From: Candidatus Nomurabacteria bacterium | GTDB lineage: Bacteria; Patescibacteriota; Minisyncoccia; Phycocordibacterales; UBA9973 | Reading direction: 5' to 3' | Length of the DNA: 47,127 nucleotides | NCBI GenBank assembly: GCA_023267195.1 | Contig: JAHFNT010000003.1 | Span: forward strand, 74,841-121,967 | Shown here: positions 40,607 to 47,127 of the stretch, one piece after another | How the letters are laid out: each line of letters opens with the position of its first letter | Numbering within the stretch: position 1 is the stretch's first letter | Made by a program: the position numbers and the translations under genes | The notes under the pieces: generated by a model | Databases searched by the model: none | Told to the model about the DNA's origin: nothing | What the model saw: only the letters and a program-made list of their open reading frames with translations

Positions 40607-41269
40607 ATGATCTATCTTTTTTCCGGGGATGATGCTAAGAATAAAATTATAAATTATGAAAAATTTATCAAGGCCCTGCCTGCGCAGGCAGGTATACCTC
40701 TCACGCAGATTTTTGCTGTGAATAGAAATGATTTTAATCAAATGCAAATTGAAAGTTTTTATTCCGGCTCCAGTTTGTTTTCAAATTTATCTGCAGTAAT
40801 ATTCCAAAACGTTCTGGAATACGAAGAAACGAGGGATTTTGTGTTGGAAAAATTGAAACTTATGGGAGATTCCGCTAATTCTTTTGTTTTTCTAGAAGGG
40901 AAGCTCAGTAAGCCGATACTGGATACTTTCAAAAAAGCGCGCGCCGAAATCAATGTTTTTGAATTGCCAAAAGAAAAAAAGGAAAAATTCGACAATTTTT
41001 TGGTTGCCAATGCTTTTGCCAACAAAGATAAATTGAACACTTGGATTTACTTTCGCCAAGCGATAGACGTCGGAGTAAGTCTCGAAGAAGTTTCGGGGGT
41101 TTTGTTTTGGAAAATTAAAGACCTGATCCTAAAAAAAAATTTTAGTAAATTTAAAGAAGAACAACTTAAAAATTTTATCATGAAACTTTCTTATCTTTTG
41201 CCTGAAGCCAGGAAAGAAGGTCGCGACGCCGAGTCCGCTTTTGAGCAATTTTTACTTGAGGTTTTTTAG
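40607..41269 (+). CDS. DNA polymerase III delta subunit-like (HolA) protein
   Basis: 220 aa. It begins MIYLFSGDDAKNKIINYEKF, the typical start of HolA (hydrophobic strand then G-D/E-D), continues with SLFSNLSAVIFQNVLEYEE, and ends in a helical part WIYFRQAIDVGVSLEEVSGVLFWKIKDL comparable with domain III of the clamp-loader delta subunit. It is shorter than the usual 330 aa, so it is a reduced form or a related protein. It would open the beta clamp with the tau and delta-prime subunits. A perfect 18-base palindrome, CCTGCCTGCGCAGGCAGG, lies inside the N-terminal domain and is translated in frame. Confidence 0.7.
   Translation: MIYLFSGDDAKNKIINYEKFIKALPAQAGIPLTQIFAVNRNDFNQMQIESFYSGSSLFSNLSAVIFQNVLEYEETRDFVLEKLKLMGDSANSFVFLEGKLSKPILDTFKKARAEINVFELPKEKKEKFDNFLVANAFANKDKLNTWIYFRQAIDVGVSLEEVSGVLFWKIKDLILKKNFSKFKEEQLKNFIMKLSYLLPEARKEGRDAESAFEQFLLEVF
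40675..40692. repeat. perfect 18-base palindrome in the delta-like gene
   Basis: CCTGCCTGCGCAGGCAGG, GC-rich and in frame. Similar sequences are, to my knowledge, scattered in CPR genomes. Confidence 0.7.
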
Positions 41270-41297
41270 AAATCTGGTATTATCAAACAGACAACAC

Positions 41298-41330
41298 GCG
41301 CCCGTAGCTGTTTTGGTAGGTCGTTAGATT
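41298..41330 (+). pseudogene. truncated copy of the tRNA-Lys 5' part
   Basis: GCGCCCGTAGCT, then TTGGTAG and TTAGA, repeat the 5' end of the true tRNA 37 bases downstream. The anticodon arm and 3' half are missing, so it cannot make a tRNA. Confidence 0.6.
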
Positions 41331-41334
41331 GTTT

Positions 41335-41407
41335 GCGCCCGTAGCTCAGCTGGTAGAGCAGATCCCTTTTAAGGATAAGGTCCTCGGTTCGATCCCGAGC
41401 GGGCGCA
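41335..41407 (+). tRNA. tRNA-Lys (anticodon TTT)
   Basis: 73 nt. Acceptor stem GCGCCCG/CGGGCGC, D-arm GCTC...GAGC, anticodon loop CTTTTAA (anticodon TTT), T-arm CTCGG-TTCGATC-CCGAG, discriminator A. The 3' CCA is not encoded (ACAG follows). A partial copy precedes it. Confidence 0.95.
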
Positions 41408-41413
41408 CAGATT

Positions 41414-41944
41414 TTATTGCTGATTGAGCCAATCAATCATTTTTTGGAAAGTCAGAACTCCTGCTTCTCCAGTCACCGGCAAACCTTCCGCTTTTTGGAA
41501 ATTCATAATATCAGTTTTTGTCCCTGGACCAAAATCATTATCTACTTTTTTAGAAGTGTTATTATAGATATTTAAAAAGGTTTGAAGGGTTCCGACTTGT
41601 GTTCCAGTTGATTTTAATTTAAGGACTGCTTTCTGGTCCAAGAGTTTTTGTAGGGAAGTGATAAGATCTTGGTATTTAGAAAGAGGTGGTTTTGTGGTGG
41701 TAGGATTAGTGTTCAGTGTTTGGTTTGCTGGCATCTCTTGTTTTGGTGGCTGCAAATCAGCTAGCTCGCTTTTTAATTTAGCTATTTCTTGTTCTAATTC
41801 TTTGTTTTTGGCTTCGAGTTCTGCTTGCCTTTCTTTGCTAACATGCAAATCTCCCGGTTCTATTGTCTTAAAAGCCCAATAGCCGACGATGCTCATGCCG
41901 CCGATAATCATTATTGAAATTAATATAAATTTAAAATTTTCCAA
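41414..41944 (-). CDS. membrane-anchored peptidoglycan-binding protein
   Basis: 176 aa. N-terminal membrane segment (FILISIMIIGGMSIVGYWAF), then a coiled coil (ERQAELEAKNKELEQEIAKL), a Thr/Pro linker, and a C-terminal PG_binding_1 domain with GTQVGTLQTFLNIYNN and GPGTKTDIMNFQKAEGLP. It would tether the membrane to the wall or locate an enzyme there; no catalytic domain is attached. The start codon is TTG (41944), nine bases after TGCTATACT, an extended -10. Its stop lies seven bases from the tRNA-Lys end, convergent with it. Confidence 0.85.
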   Translation of the reverse strand: MENFKFILISIMIIGGMSIVGYWAFKTIEPGDLHVSKERQAELEAKNKELEQEIAKLKSELADLQPPKQEMPANQTLNTNPTTTKPPLSKYQDLITSLQKLLDQKAVLKLKSTGTQVGTLQTFLNIYNNTSKKVDNDFGPGTKTDIMNFQKAEGLPVTGEAGVLTFQKMIDWLNQQ

Positions 41945-41953
41945 AGTAAATAT

Positions 41954-41959
41954 AGTATA
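41954..41959 (-). promoter_or_regulatory. extended -10 box of the peptidoglycan-binding protein gene
   Basis: TGcTATACT on the minus strand; the distance to the TTG start is nine bases. Same form as the boxes of PBP1A and PilB/GspE. Confidence 0.5.
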
Positions 41960-41974
41960 GCAAAAAAACAGAGC

Positions 41975-41980
41975 TATGAT
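41975..41980 (+). promoter_or_regulatory. -10 box of uvrB
   Basis: TATGAT ending 11 bases before GTG/14 before ATG of uvrB. Confidence 0.4.
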
Positions 41981-41994
41981 AAGATGACTTTGTG

Positions 41995-44130
41995 ATGTCT
42001 AATATTTTCAAAATAAAAAGTCCTTTTGAGCCAGCTGGAGATCAGCCAGTGGCTATTTCGAAGCTCTTGGAAGGTTTAAATAAAGGCATGCAAAAGCAGA
42101 CGCTTTTGGGAGCGACGGGGACGGGTAAGACTTTTACCATGGCGAATGTGATCGCGCAGTACAACAAACCGACGCTCGTGATTGCGCACAATAAAACACT
42201 TGCCGCTCAACTCGCGCAAGAATTTAGATTATTTTTCCCCGATGCGGCAGTGCATTATTTTGTTTCTTATTATGACTATTACCAGCCGGAAGCTTATATG
42301 CCAGCTTCGGACACTTATATCGAAAAAGATGCGTCTATCAATAAAGAAATAGATATGTTGCGTCATGCGAGTACTCAAGCGCTTCTTACTAGGCCGGATG
42401 TGATTATCGTCGCTTCTGTTTCTTGTATTTACGGCTTAGGCAGTCCAGAAGAATACGAAAAAGTGAACTTAAAACTCGAAATCGGAATGAAACTAGATCG
42501 ACTAACTTTAATGAAAAAGTTAATTGAAATTCACTTTGAGCGCACCAATGCGGATTTAACTCCGGGATCTTTTCGTTCGATCGGCGCGCGGGTGGAATTT
42601 ATGCCTGTTTCCGAGACAGTGATGTACCAGATAGAATTTGCAGATGGAAAAATTGCAAAAATTACAAAAGTAGATCCGATTTCTGCACAAATTATCAAAG
42701 AAGAAAAAAATATTTTTATTTTTCCAGCAAAACATTTCATTACTGAAGATAAAAAGAAAGCAAATGCATTAGTAGCAATTAAAAAAGAATTAAATACGCA
42801 ACTGAAAAAGTTTGAAAAAGAGGGAAAGCTACTCGAAGCGGAGAGAATCAAACGTCGAACCAACTACGATCTCGCGATGATCAAAGAGATCGGTTATTGC
42901 AACGGTATTGAAAATTATTCACGACACCTCTCCGGTAAAGCTGAAGGAGAACCACCAGAAACACTGCTATCGTATTTTCCGAAAACAGGATTTTTAACGA
43001 TTATCGATGAGTCACATGTAACCTTGTCGCAATTAAACGGCATGTATGCGGGAGATGCTTCGCGTAAAAATACCCTGGTGGAATACGGTTTTCGTTTGCC
43101 TTCAGCCAAAGACAATCGACCGCTTAAATACAATGAATTTCAAGAAAGAATTGGTCCAGTAATTTATACCAGTGCTACGCCGAGCGAAGTAGAACGCAAG
43201 GAAAGCGAGCAAATCGTCGAGCAAATCATTCGTCCGACGGGGTTGGTGGATCCAGAAACGATAGTGCGCCCGGTGAGTGAAAAAACAAGTTACAAAGGGC
43301 AAATTCAAGATTTTATTTCAGAAACAGAAAAAACAATCGCGAAAGGTTTCCGAGTTTTGGCGACGACCCTAACCAAAAAAATGGCAGAAGACCTTTCTGT
43401 TTATTTAAAGGATAAAAAAATAAAAGCAGAATATTTGCACAGTGATATTAAGACGATGGATAGAATTAAAATTCTTACAAGATTTAGAAAGGGAGGGCTT
43501 GCCCCGAGCGGAGCCGAGGGGTTTGACGTATTGGTGGGAGTGAACTTGCTTCGCGAGGGGCTCGATTTGCCGGAAGTGGCCTTGATTGGGATTCTCGATG
43601 CCGACAAAGCAGGATTCTTGCGTTCTGAAACTTCGCTCATTCAGACTATCGGCCGCGCGGCGCGCAACAGTGAAGGAAAAGTGATTCTCTATGCCGATGT
43701 TCTGACGGAAGCGATGGATTATGCGCTCAAAGAGACAGAGCGCCGTCGAAATATTCAGCTAGCTTATAACAAAAAGCATGGCATTACTCCAAAGACGATT
43801 ATGAAAAAGATCCAAGATATTACCGAAGAGATGGAAAGTGAGCATGGGAAAGTGGTAAATGCTGAACTCGGGCTTGATCTAGAAGTTTTCAAACGCGCTT
43901 ATGCTAAAGAATTAAAAAAAGATAAAAAATCTAATAAAAAAGTGCCAAATACCAGTTTGGGGCAATCTTATTTATCTGACGAAGAGATTGGTAATTTGAT
44001 TTACGAAAAAATCATAAAAATGAAAGAAAAAGAAATGAGTAAAGCCGTCAAAGAACTCGATTTCGAAACTGCTGCCATCTTGAGGGATGAGATTGGGGTA
44101 CTCAAATTGCGTTTGGAAAAGAAGCAATAA
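41995..44130 (+). CDS. uvrB: excinuclease ABC subunit B
   Basis: Damage-verifying helicase-like subunit of nucleotide excision repair. 711 aa from ATG 41995 (the track adds one GTG codon before it). Seen: FKIKSPFEPAGDQPVAI, Walker A LLGATGTGKTFTMAN, the beta-hairpin region YYDYYQPEAYMP and TYIEKDASINKEID, LTPGSFRSIGARVEFMP, the DEAD-type IIDESHVTL, motif V VNLLREGLDLPEV, motif VI QTIGRAARN, and a C-terminal UVR domain (MSKAVKELDFETAAILRDEI) that binds UvrC. A palindromic insertion (GLAPSGAEG, at 43491-43521) precedes FDVLVGVNLL. First gene of uvrB-uvrA-uvrC. Confidence 0.98.
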   Translation: MSNIFKIKSPFEPAGDQPVAISKLLEGLNKGMQKQTLLGATGTGKTFTMANVIAQYNKPTLVIAHNKTLAAQLAQEFRLFFPDAAVHYFVSYYDYYQPEAYMPASDTYIEKDASINKEIDMLRHASTQALLTRPDVIIVASVSCIYGLGSPEEYEKVNLKLEIGMKLDRLTLMKKLIEIHFERTNADLTPGSFRSIGARVEFMPVSETVMYQIEFADGKIAKITKVDPISAQIIKEEKNIFIFPAKHFITEDKKKANALVAIKKELNTQLKKFEKEGKLLEAERIKRRTNYDLAMIKEIGYCNGIENYSRHLSGKAEGEPPETLLSYFPKTGFLTIIDESHVTLSQLNGMYAGDASRKNTLVEYGFRLPSAKDNRPLKYNEFQERIGPVIYTSATPSEVERKESEQIVEQIIRPTGLVDPETIVRPVSEKTSYKGQIQDFISETEKTIAKGFRVLATTLTKKMAEDLSVYLKDKKIKAEYLHSDIKTMDRIKILTRFRKGGLAPSGAEGFDVLVGVNLLREGLDLPEVALIGILDADKAGFLRSETSLIQTIGRAARNSEGKVILYADVLTEAMDYALKETERRRNIQLAYNKKHGITPKTIMKKIQDITEEMESEHGKVVNAELGLDLEVFKRAYAKELKKDKKSNKKVPNTSLGQSYLSDEEIGNLIYEKIIKMKEKEMSKAVKELDFETAAILRDEIGVLKLRLEKKQ
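43491..43521. repeat. palindromic element in frame in uvrB
   Basis: CCCCGAGCGGAGCCGAGGGG (43502-43521) preceded by GGGAGGGCTTG, a GC-rich patch placed in a loop just before the conserved FDVLVG strand. Confidence 0.65.
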
Positions 44131-44178
44131 TATGATACATTGTGCCCATAGACACCCCCTAAGAGTAAGGCGGGGTGT
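44131..44178 (+). promoter_or_regulatory. uvrA promoter element and leader hairpin
   Basis: TATGAT right after the uvrB stop, then a leader with the hairpin ACACCCC-13 nt-GGGGTGT (44152-44178), without a T-run. Unlike most genes here, uvrA therefore has a leader of about 60 bases. Confidence 0.45.
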
Positions 44179-44204
44179 GAGTTGCGTTGTATAGAGAAAA
44201 ACAT

Positions 44205-46886
44205 ATGAAAAAAGAACCATTAGAAAAAATTGTGGTTAAGGGGGCTAGGACCCATAACTTGAAGAATATTAACGTAGAAATGCCACGCAATAAAATGGTG
44301 GTTATTACTGGCGTGTCTGGATCGGGAAAATCATCGCTTGCTTTTGATACTATTTTTGCTGAAGGGCAGAGAAGATATGTGGAATCTCTGTCTTCGTATG
44401 CTCGGCAGTTTTTAAACCAAATGCCAAAGCCAGACGTGGATGAGATCACAGGGCTTTCGCCAGCGATTTCGATTGACCAAAAATCTCGTTCGAATAATCC
44501 GCGTTCGACTGTCGCCACGATCACTGAGATTTATGATTATCTGCGGGTGATGTATGCGCGCATCGGGCATCCACATTGTCCGCAGTGCGGGGAGGAAATT
44601 AAAAAACTTTCGAATGAAGAAATTTTAAATTTTATTTTGGAAAAAGTTAAGAATTTTGACAAGAAAAATTTCTCCGGATTACTCCAGCCTGTGGCTGGAA
44701 CCTTCCCTGTTCGAAATTCTTCTTCTAAAAATTCAAAAAAAATACGTAAAGTCATGGGTGTGGAGTGGGACGAAACAGAAATCAGTATTTTTTCTCCAGT
44801 AGTTCGCGGACGTAAAGGGGAATACTATCAACTGCTTTATGATTTACTCGGTAAAGGTTTTGCTGAGATTCGTCTGGATGGAGTGATGAAGAAATTGCGC
44901 GAGCAAATTACTCTTTCCAAAAACAAAGCGCACAACATAGATATTTTGGTAGATCATTTTGCGGTGCATGAATTTGCAGATGACAAAGAGGGTAGCCGTA
45001 TGCGTTTAGCGGAGGCGATAGAACGCGCGCTGATAGAGTCGGATAACCTAGTGGCGATCAAAATCGGCGAGGAGGAATTTATTATGTCCGCTAAATTTGC
45101 TTGTAAAAATGATGGATTTTCTTTTCCGGAAGTGGAACCGCGACTTTTCTCTTTCAACTCTCCGTATGGTGCCTGCCCGGCTTGTAATGGCCTCGGCTCG
45201 AAATATTTTATGGGTGATGAACCTTGTGATGTTTGTCATGGAGCGCGGCTTCGCCCTGAAGCGTTAAATGTTTTTCTGGAAGCTGAAGTTGTCGGCCAAA
45301 AAGGAAAAACACAAAAAAGTAAAGTAAATATTTTGGATTTGGCTGAACTTTCGATCAAAGATGCGCATGATTTTTTCAAAAATCTAAAACTTTCTGAGCA
45401 AGAAAAAGAAATTTCCGTGCCAGTCGTGAAAGAGATAGAAGCCCGACTGCAATTTATGCTCGACGTGGGTTTAGATTATTTACAACTTTCTCGCAAAGCG
45501 AACACACTCTCCGGCGGAGAAGCGCAGCGTATTCGCTTGGCTTCTCAGCTCGGCTCACGGCTCGTCGGCGCGCTCTATGTGCTCGACGAGCCGACGATCG
45601 GGCTGCATCAGCGAGATAACGACAGACTGATCAGAACCTTGCAGAATCTTAGAGATTTAGGCAATACGATTTTGATCGTGGAGCACGACGAAGATACGAT
45701 TTATGCCTCGGATTATATCGTGGACATCGGGCCGAAGGCTGGAGTGCATGGCGGGCAAGTAATCGTTTCGGGATATTTGGAAGATTTACTGACGGCGAAA
45801 AAAAATACCAGCAATTCTCGCACTCTTTCATATCTGCGGGAAGAAACCAGAATAGAAATTCCAGAAAAACGTCGCGAAGCGAAAGGCGTGCTTCGTATTG
45901 CTGGCGGAAAAATTTTCAATATTAACAATCTAAACGTCGAAGTGCCTCTCGGCGTCATGACTTCGATCACAGGAGTTTCTGGTTCGGGAAAAAGTTCTTT
46001 CATGTATGAGATTTTGTATAAAAATCTGCAAGCGCGTTATGAAAGAAAATATCGCACGGCGCAAGTTTTCAACTGCTCTTCTTTTGCTGGTACCGAGTAT
46101 CTGTCTCGCGCGATTTTAATCGACCAATCACCGATCGGCCGGACTCCGCGTTCAAATATTGTTACTTATACTGGCGCTTTTACGCATATCCGAGATCTTT
46201 TTGCGACGACAGAAGAAGCGCGACTACGTGGCTGGAAAGCGAACCGTTTTTCTTTCAATGTCAAAGGCGGGCGCTGTGAAGCCTGTGAAGGAAACGGAGA
46301 AATAGCAGTGGAAATGCATTTCTTGCCGACTGTTTATGTCACTTGTGATGTGTGCAACGGTAAAAGATTTGATAAAGAAACTCTCACGGTAAAATACAAA
46401 AAGAAAAATATTTACGAAGTGCTACATCTGACCGTAGAAGAAGGTTTGAAGTTTTTTAAAGATATTCCAGCCATTTCTGACAGGTTGCAAACTTTGCTGG
46501 ATGTCGGTTTAGGATATTTAGAGCTAGGTCAATCTGCGACGACGCTTTCCGGTGGAGAAGCGCAACGGGTAAAAATCTCAAGCGAGCTCTACCGCCCTCA
46601 TTTAGAAAAAACTATTTATCTTTTAGATGAGCCGACTGTGGGGTTGCATTATGATGACGTGCAGAAACTCTTAGAAGTTTTGAATAAACTTGTTTCTAAA
46701 GGCAACACAGTAGTATTGATCGAACACAATCTTGATATTATCAAGAGCTCAGATTACATTATAGACATCGGCCCAGAAGGGGGAGTAAATGGCGGAAATA
46801 TTGTAGCTAAAGGCACACCGGAAGACGTTGCCAACAATGCAAAAAGTTTTACTGGTAAATATCTTAAAAAAGTTTTACGTAAATGA
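44205..46886 (+). CDS. uvrA: excinuclease ABC subunit A
   Basis: Dimeric ABC-type ATPase that recognises distorted DNA and loads UvrB. 893 aa from ATG 44205; the upstream TTG of the track lies in the leader. Walker A1 [22 protein letters not shown]; signature [17 protein letters not shown]; Walker [15 protein letters not shown]. Second half: [17 protein letters not shown], Zn module [14 protein letters not shown] and [34 protein letters not shown]. In the first Zn module the usual CxxC before FSF is CKND ([18 protein letters not shown]) although the later CPAC is intact. The last codons overlap uvrC by ATGA. Confidence 0.97.
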   Translation: MKKEPLEKIVVKGARTHNLKNINVEMPRNKMVVITGVSGSGKSSLAFDTIFAEGQRRYVESLSSYARQFLNQMPKPDVDEITGLSPAISIDQKSRSNNPRSTVATITEIYDYLRVMYARIGHPHCPQCGEEIKKLSNEEILNFILEKVKNFDKKNFSGLLQPVAGTFPVRNSSSKNSKKIRKVMGVEWDETEISIFSPVVRGRKGEYYQLLYDLLGKGFAEIRLDGVMKKLREQITLSKNKAHNIDILVDHFAVHEFADDKEGSRMRLAEAIERALIESDNLVAIKIGEEEFIMSAKFACKNDGFSFPEVEPRLFSFNSPYGACPACNGLGSKYFMGDEPCDVCHGARLRPEALNVFLEAEVVGQKGKTQKSKVNILDLAELSIKDAHDFFKNLKLSEQEKEISVPVVKEIEARLQFMLDVGLDYLQLSRKANTLSGGEAQRIRLASQLGSRLVGALYVLDEPTIGLHQRDNDRLIRTLQNLRDLGNTILIVEHDEDTIYASDYIVDIGPKAGVHGGQVIVSGYLEDLLTAKKNTSNSRTLSYLREETRIEIPEKRREAKGVLRIAGGKIFNINNLNVEVPLGVMTSITGVSGSGKSSFMYEILYKNLQARYERKYRTAQVFNCSSFAGTEYLSRAILIDQSPIGRTPRSNIVTYTGAFTHIRDLFATTEEARLRGWKANRFSFNVKGGRCEACEGNGEIAVEMHFLPTVYVTCDVCNGKRFDKETLTVKYKKKNIYEVLHLTVEEGLKFFKDIPAISDRLQTLLDVGLGYLELGQSATTLSGGEAQRVKISSELYRPHLEKTIYLLDEPTVGLHYDDVQKLLEVLNKLVSKGNTVVLIEHNLDIIKSSDYIIDIGPEGGVNGGNIVAKGTPEDVANNAKSFTGKYLKKVLRK

Positions 46887-47127
46887 AGAAAATAAATCTA
46901 AAATTACCTGACCAGCCCGGAGTGTATTTTTTTACTAAAGGTAAAGAGACTTTGTATATCGGTAAAGCGACGAGTTTGAAAGATCGAGTAAAAAGCTATT
47001 TTGGGAAAGACTTGATAGAAACTCGCGGCCCGCTCTTGGTGGATATGGTTTTTAAAGCTGATAAAATAAAATATGAAGTTACAGATAGTGTTTTGGAAGC
47101 GATAATCCTCGAAGCCAATCTGATAAA
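46883..47127 (+). CDS. uvrC: excinuclease ABC subunit C, 5' part
   Basis: Incomplete at the right edge. The first 81 residues show a GIY-YIG nuclease domain: [20 protein letters not shown] (the GVY...LYIG pair), [13 protein letters not shown], then [13 protein letters not shown] (the catalytic Glu helix). This domain makes the 3' incision. Its start overlaps the end of uvrA by four bases, so uvrB-uvrA-uvrC is a complete excision nuclease cluster. Only the N-terminal region is in the window and the rest cannot be judged. Confidence 0.95.
   Translation, partial: MKKINLKLPDQPGVYFFTKGKETLYIGKATSLKDRVKSYFGKDLIETRGPLLVDMVFKADKIKYEVTDSVLEAIILEANLI

Noticed and set aside
44152-44178. Hairpin between uvrB and uvrA as a transcription terminator
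   Set aside because: No T-run follows the stem; better seen as a leader hairpin of uvrA.
1-47127. CRISPR array, prophage or insertion sequence
   Set aside because: No regularly spaced direct repeats, Cas genes, phage structural genes, integrase or transposase ORFs seen; the repeats found are short palindromes.

Overview
The window looks like a chromosomal segment of a Candidate Phyla Radiation (Patescibacteria) bacterium, most likely a Parcubacteria/Paceibacteria-type lineage. The DNA is AT-rich, genes are tightly packed, and the envelope and secretion gene content is typical of that group: a PrgI/VirB6/VirB4 type IV secretion-like locus with a TrbC/VirB2-type pilin, plus many secreted proteins with no recognisable family. 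TGA acts as a stop: ATGA start/stop overlaps are seen at uvrD-ksgA and uvrA-uvrC, so the standard bacterial code applies. This taxonomic call is inference from gene content; there is no rRNA in the window.

Layout. 1-5.6 kb: two large, unrecognised membrane-anchored proteins around a small helical protein; the two large ones share a C-terminal domain. 5.6-8.5 kb: uvrD/pcrA helicase overlapping ksgA. 8.5-23.0 kb: a continuous plus-strand cluster of secreted and membrane proteins forming a relaxase-less T4SS-like apparatus. It holds a Ca-binding-loop protein, a 1094-aa secreted protein, a VirB6-like channel, a tandem-domain cytosolic protein, PrgI, a TraC/VirB4-like protein, the VirB4 ATPase, a secreted beta protein, a pilin fused to an M15 peptidase, and an anchored propeller-like protein. 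23.0-27.8 kb: the classical origin region. jag, yidC, yidD, rnpA and rpmH lie on the minus strand, dnaA and dnaN on the plus strand, and DnaA boxes sit on both sides of dnaA. 27.8-33.8 kb: a small DciA-like protein, PBP1a, tyrS, a 44-aa acidic protein, ruvC and ruvB. 33.8-34.05 kb: a structured RNA gene that resembles 6S RNA. 34.1-41.3 kb: a secreted protein, a PilB/GspE ATPase, polA, an isoprenylcysteine-methyltransferase-like membrane protein and a DNA polymerase III delta-like protein. 41.3-47.1 kb: tRNA-Lys with a truncated upstream copy, a peptidoglycan-binding protein, and uvrB-uvrA-uvrC (uvrC cut by the window edge).

How it fits together. The core genes cover chromosome initiation (dnaA, dnaN, oriC), membrane insertion (yidC, yidD, jag), RNA maturation (rnpA), repair and recombination (uvrABC, uvrD, ruvBC, polA) and wall synthesis (PBP1a). 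The accessory interest is in the secretion cluster. Three of its exported proteins share a cysteine module (GTC...C...GxW), and its pilin carries a peptidoglycan-cutting domain, so the cluster may build a wall-penetrating surface apparatus. It has no relaxase or VirD4 in this window.

Two genome-wide habits stand out. First, short palindromic or hairpin elements of several families sit inside genes without breaking the frame (uvrD, ksgA, uvrB, polA, ruvC, delta subunit, T4SS proteins) or form gene ends. Second, many genes have a -10 TATAAT-like box only 4-11 bases before the start codon, which implies leaderless transcripts.
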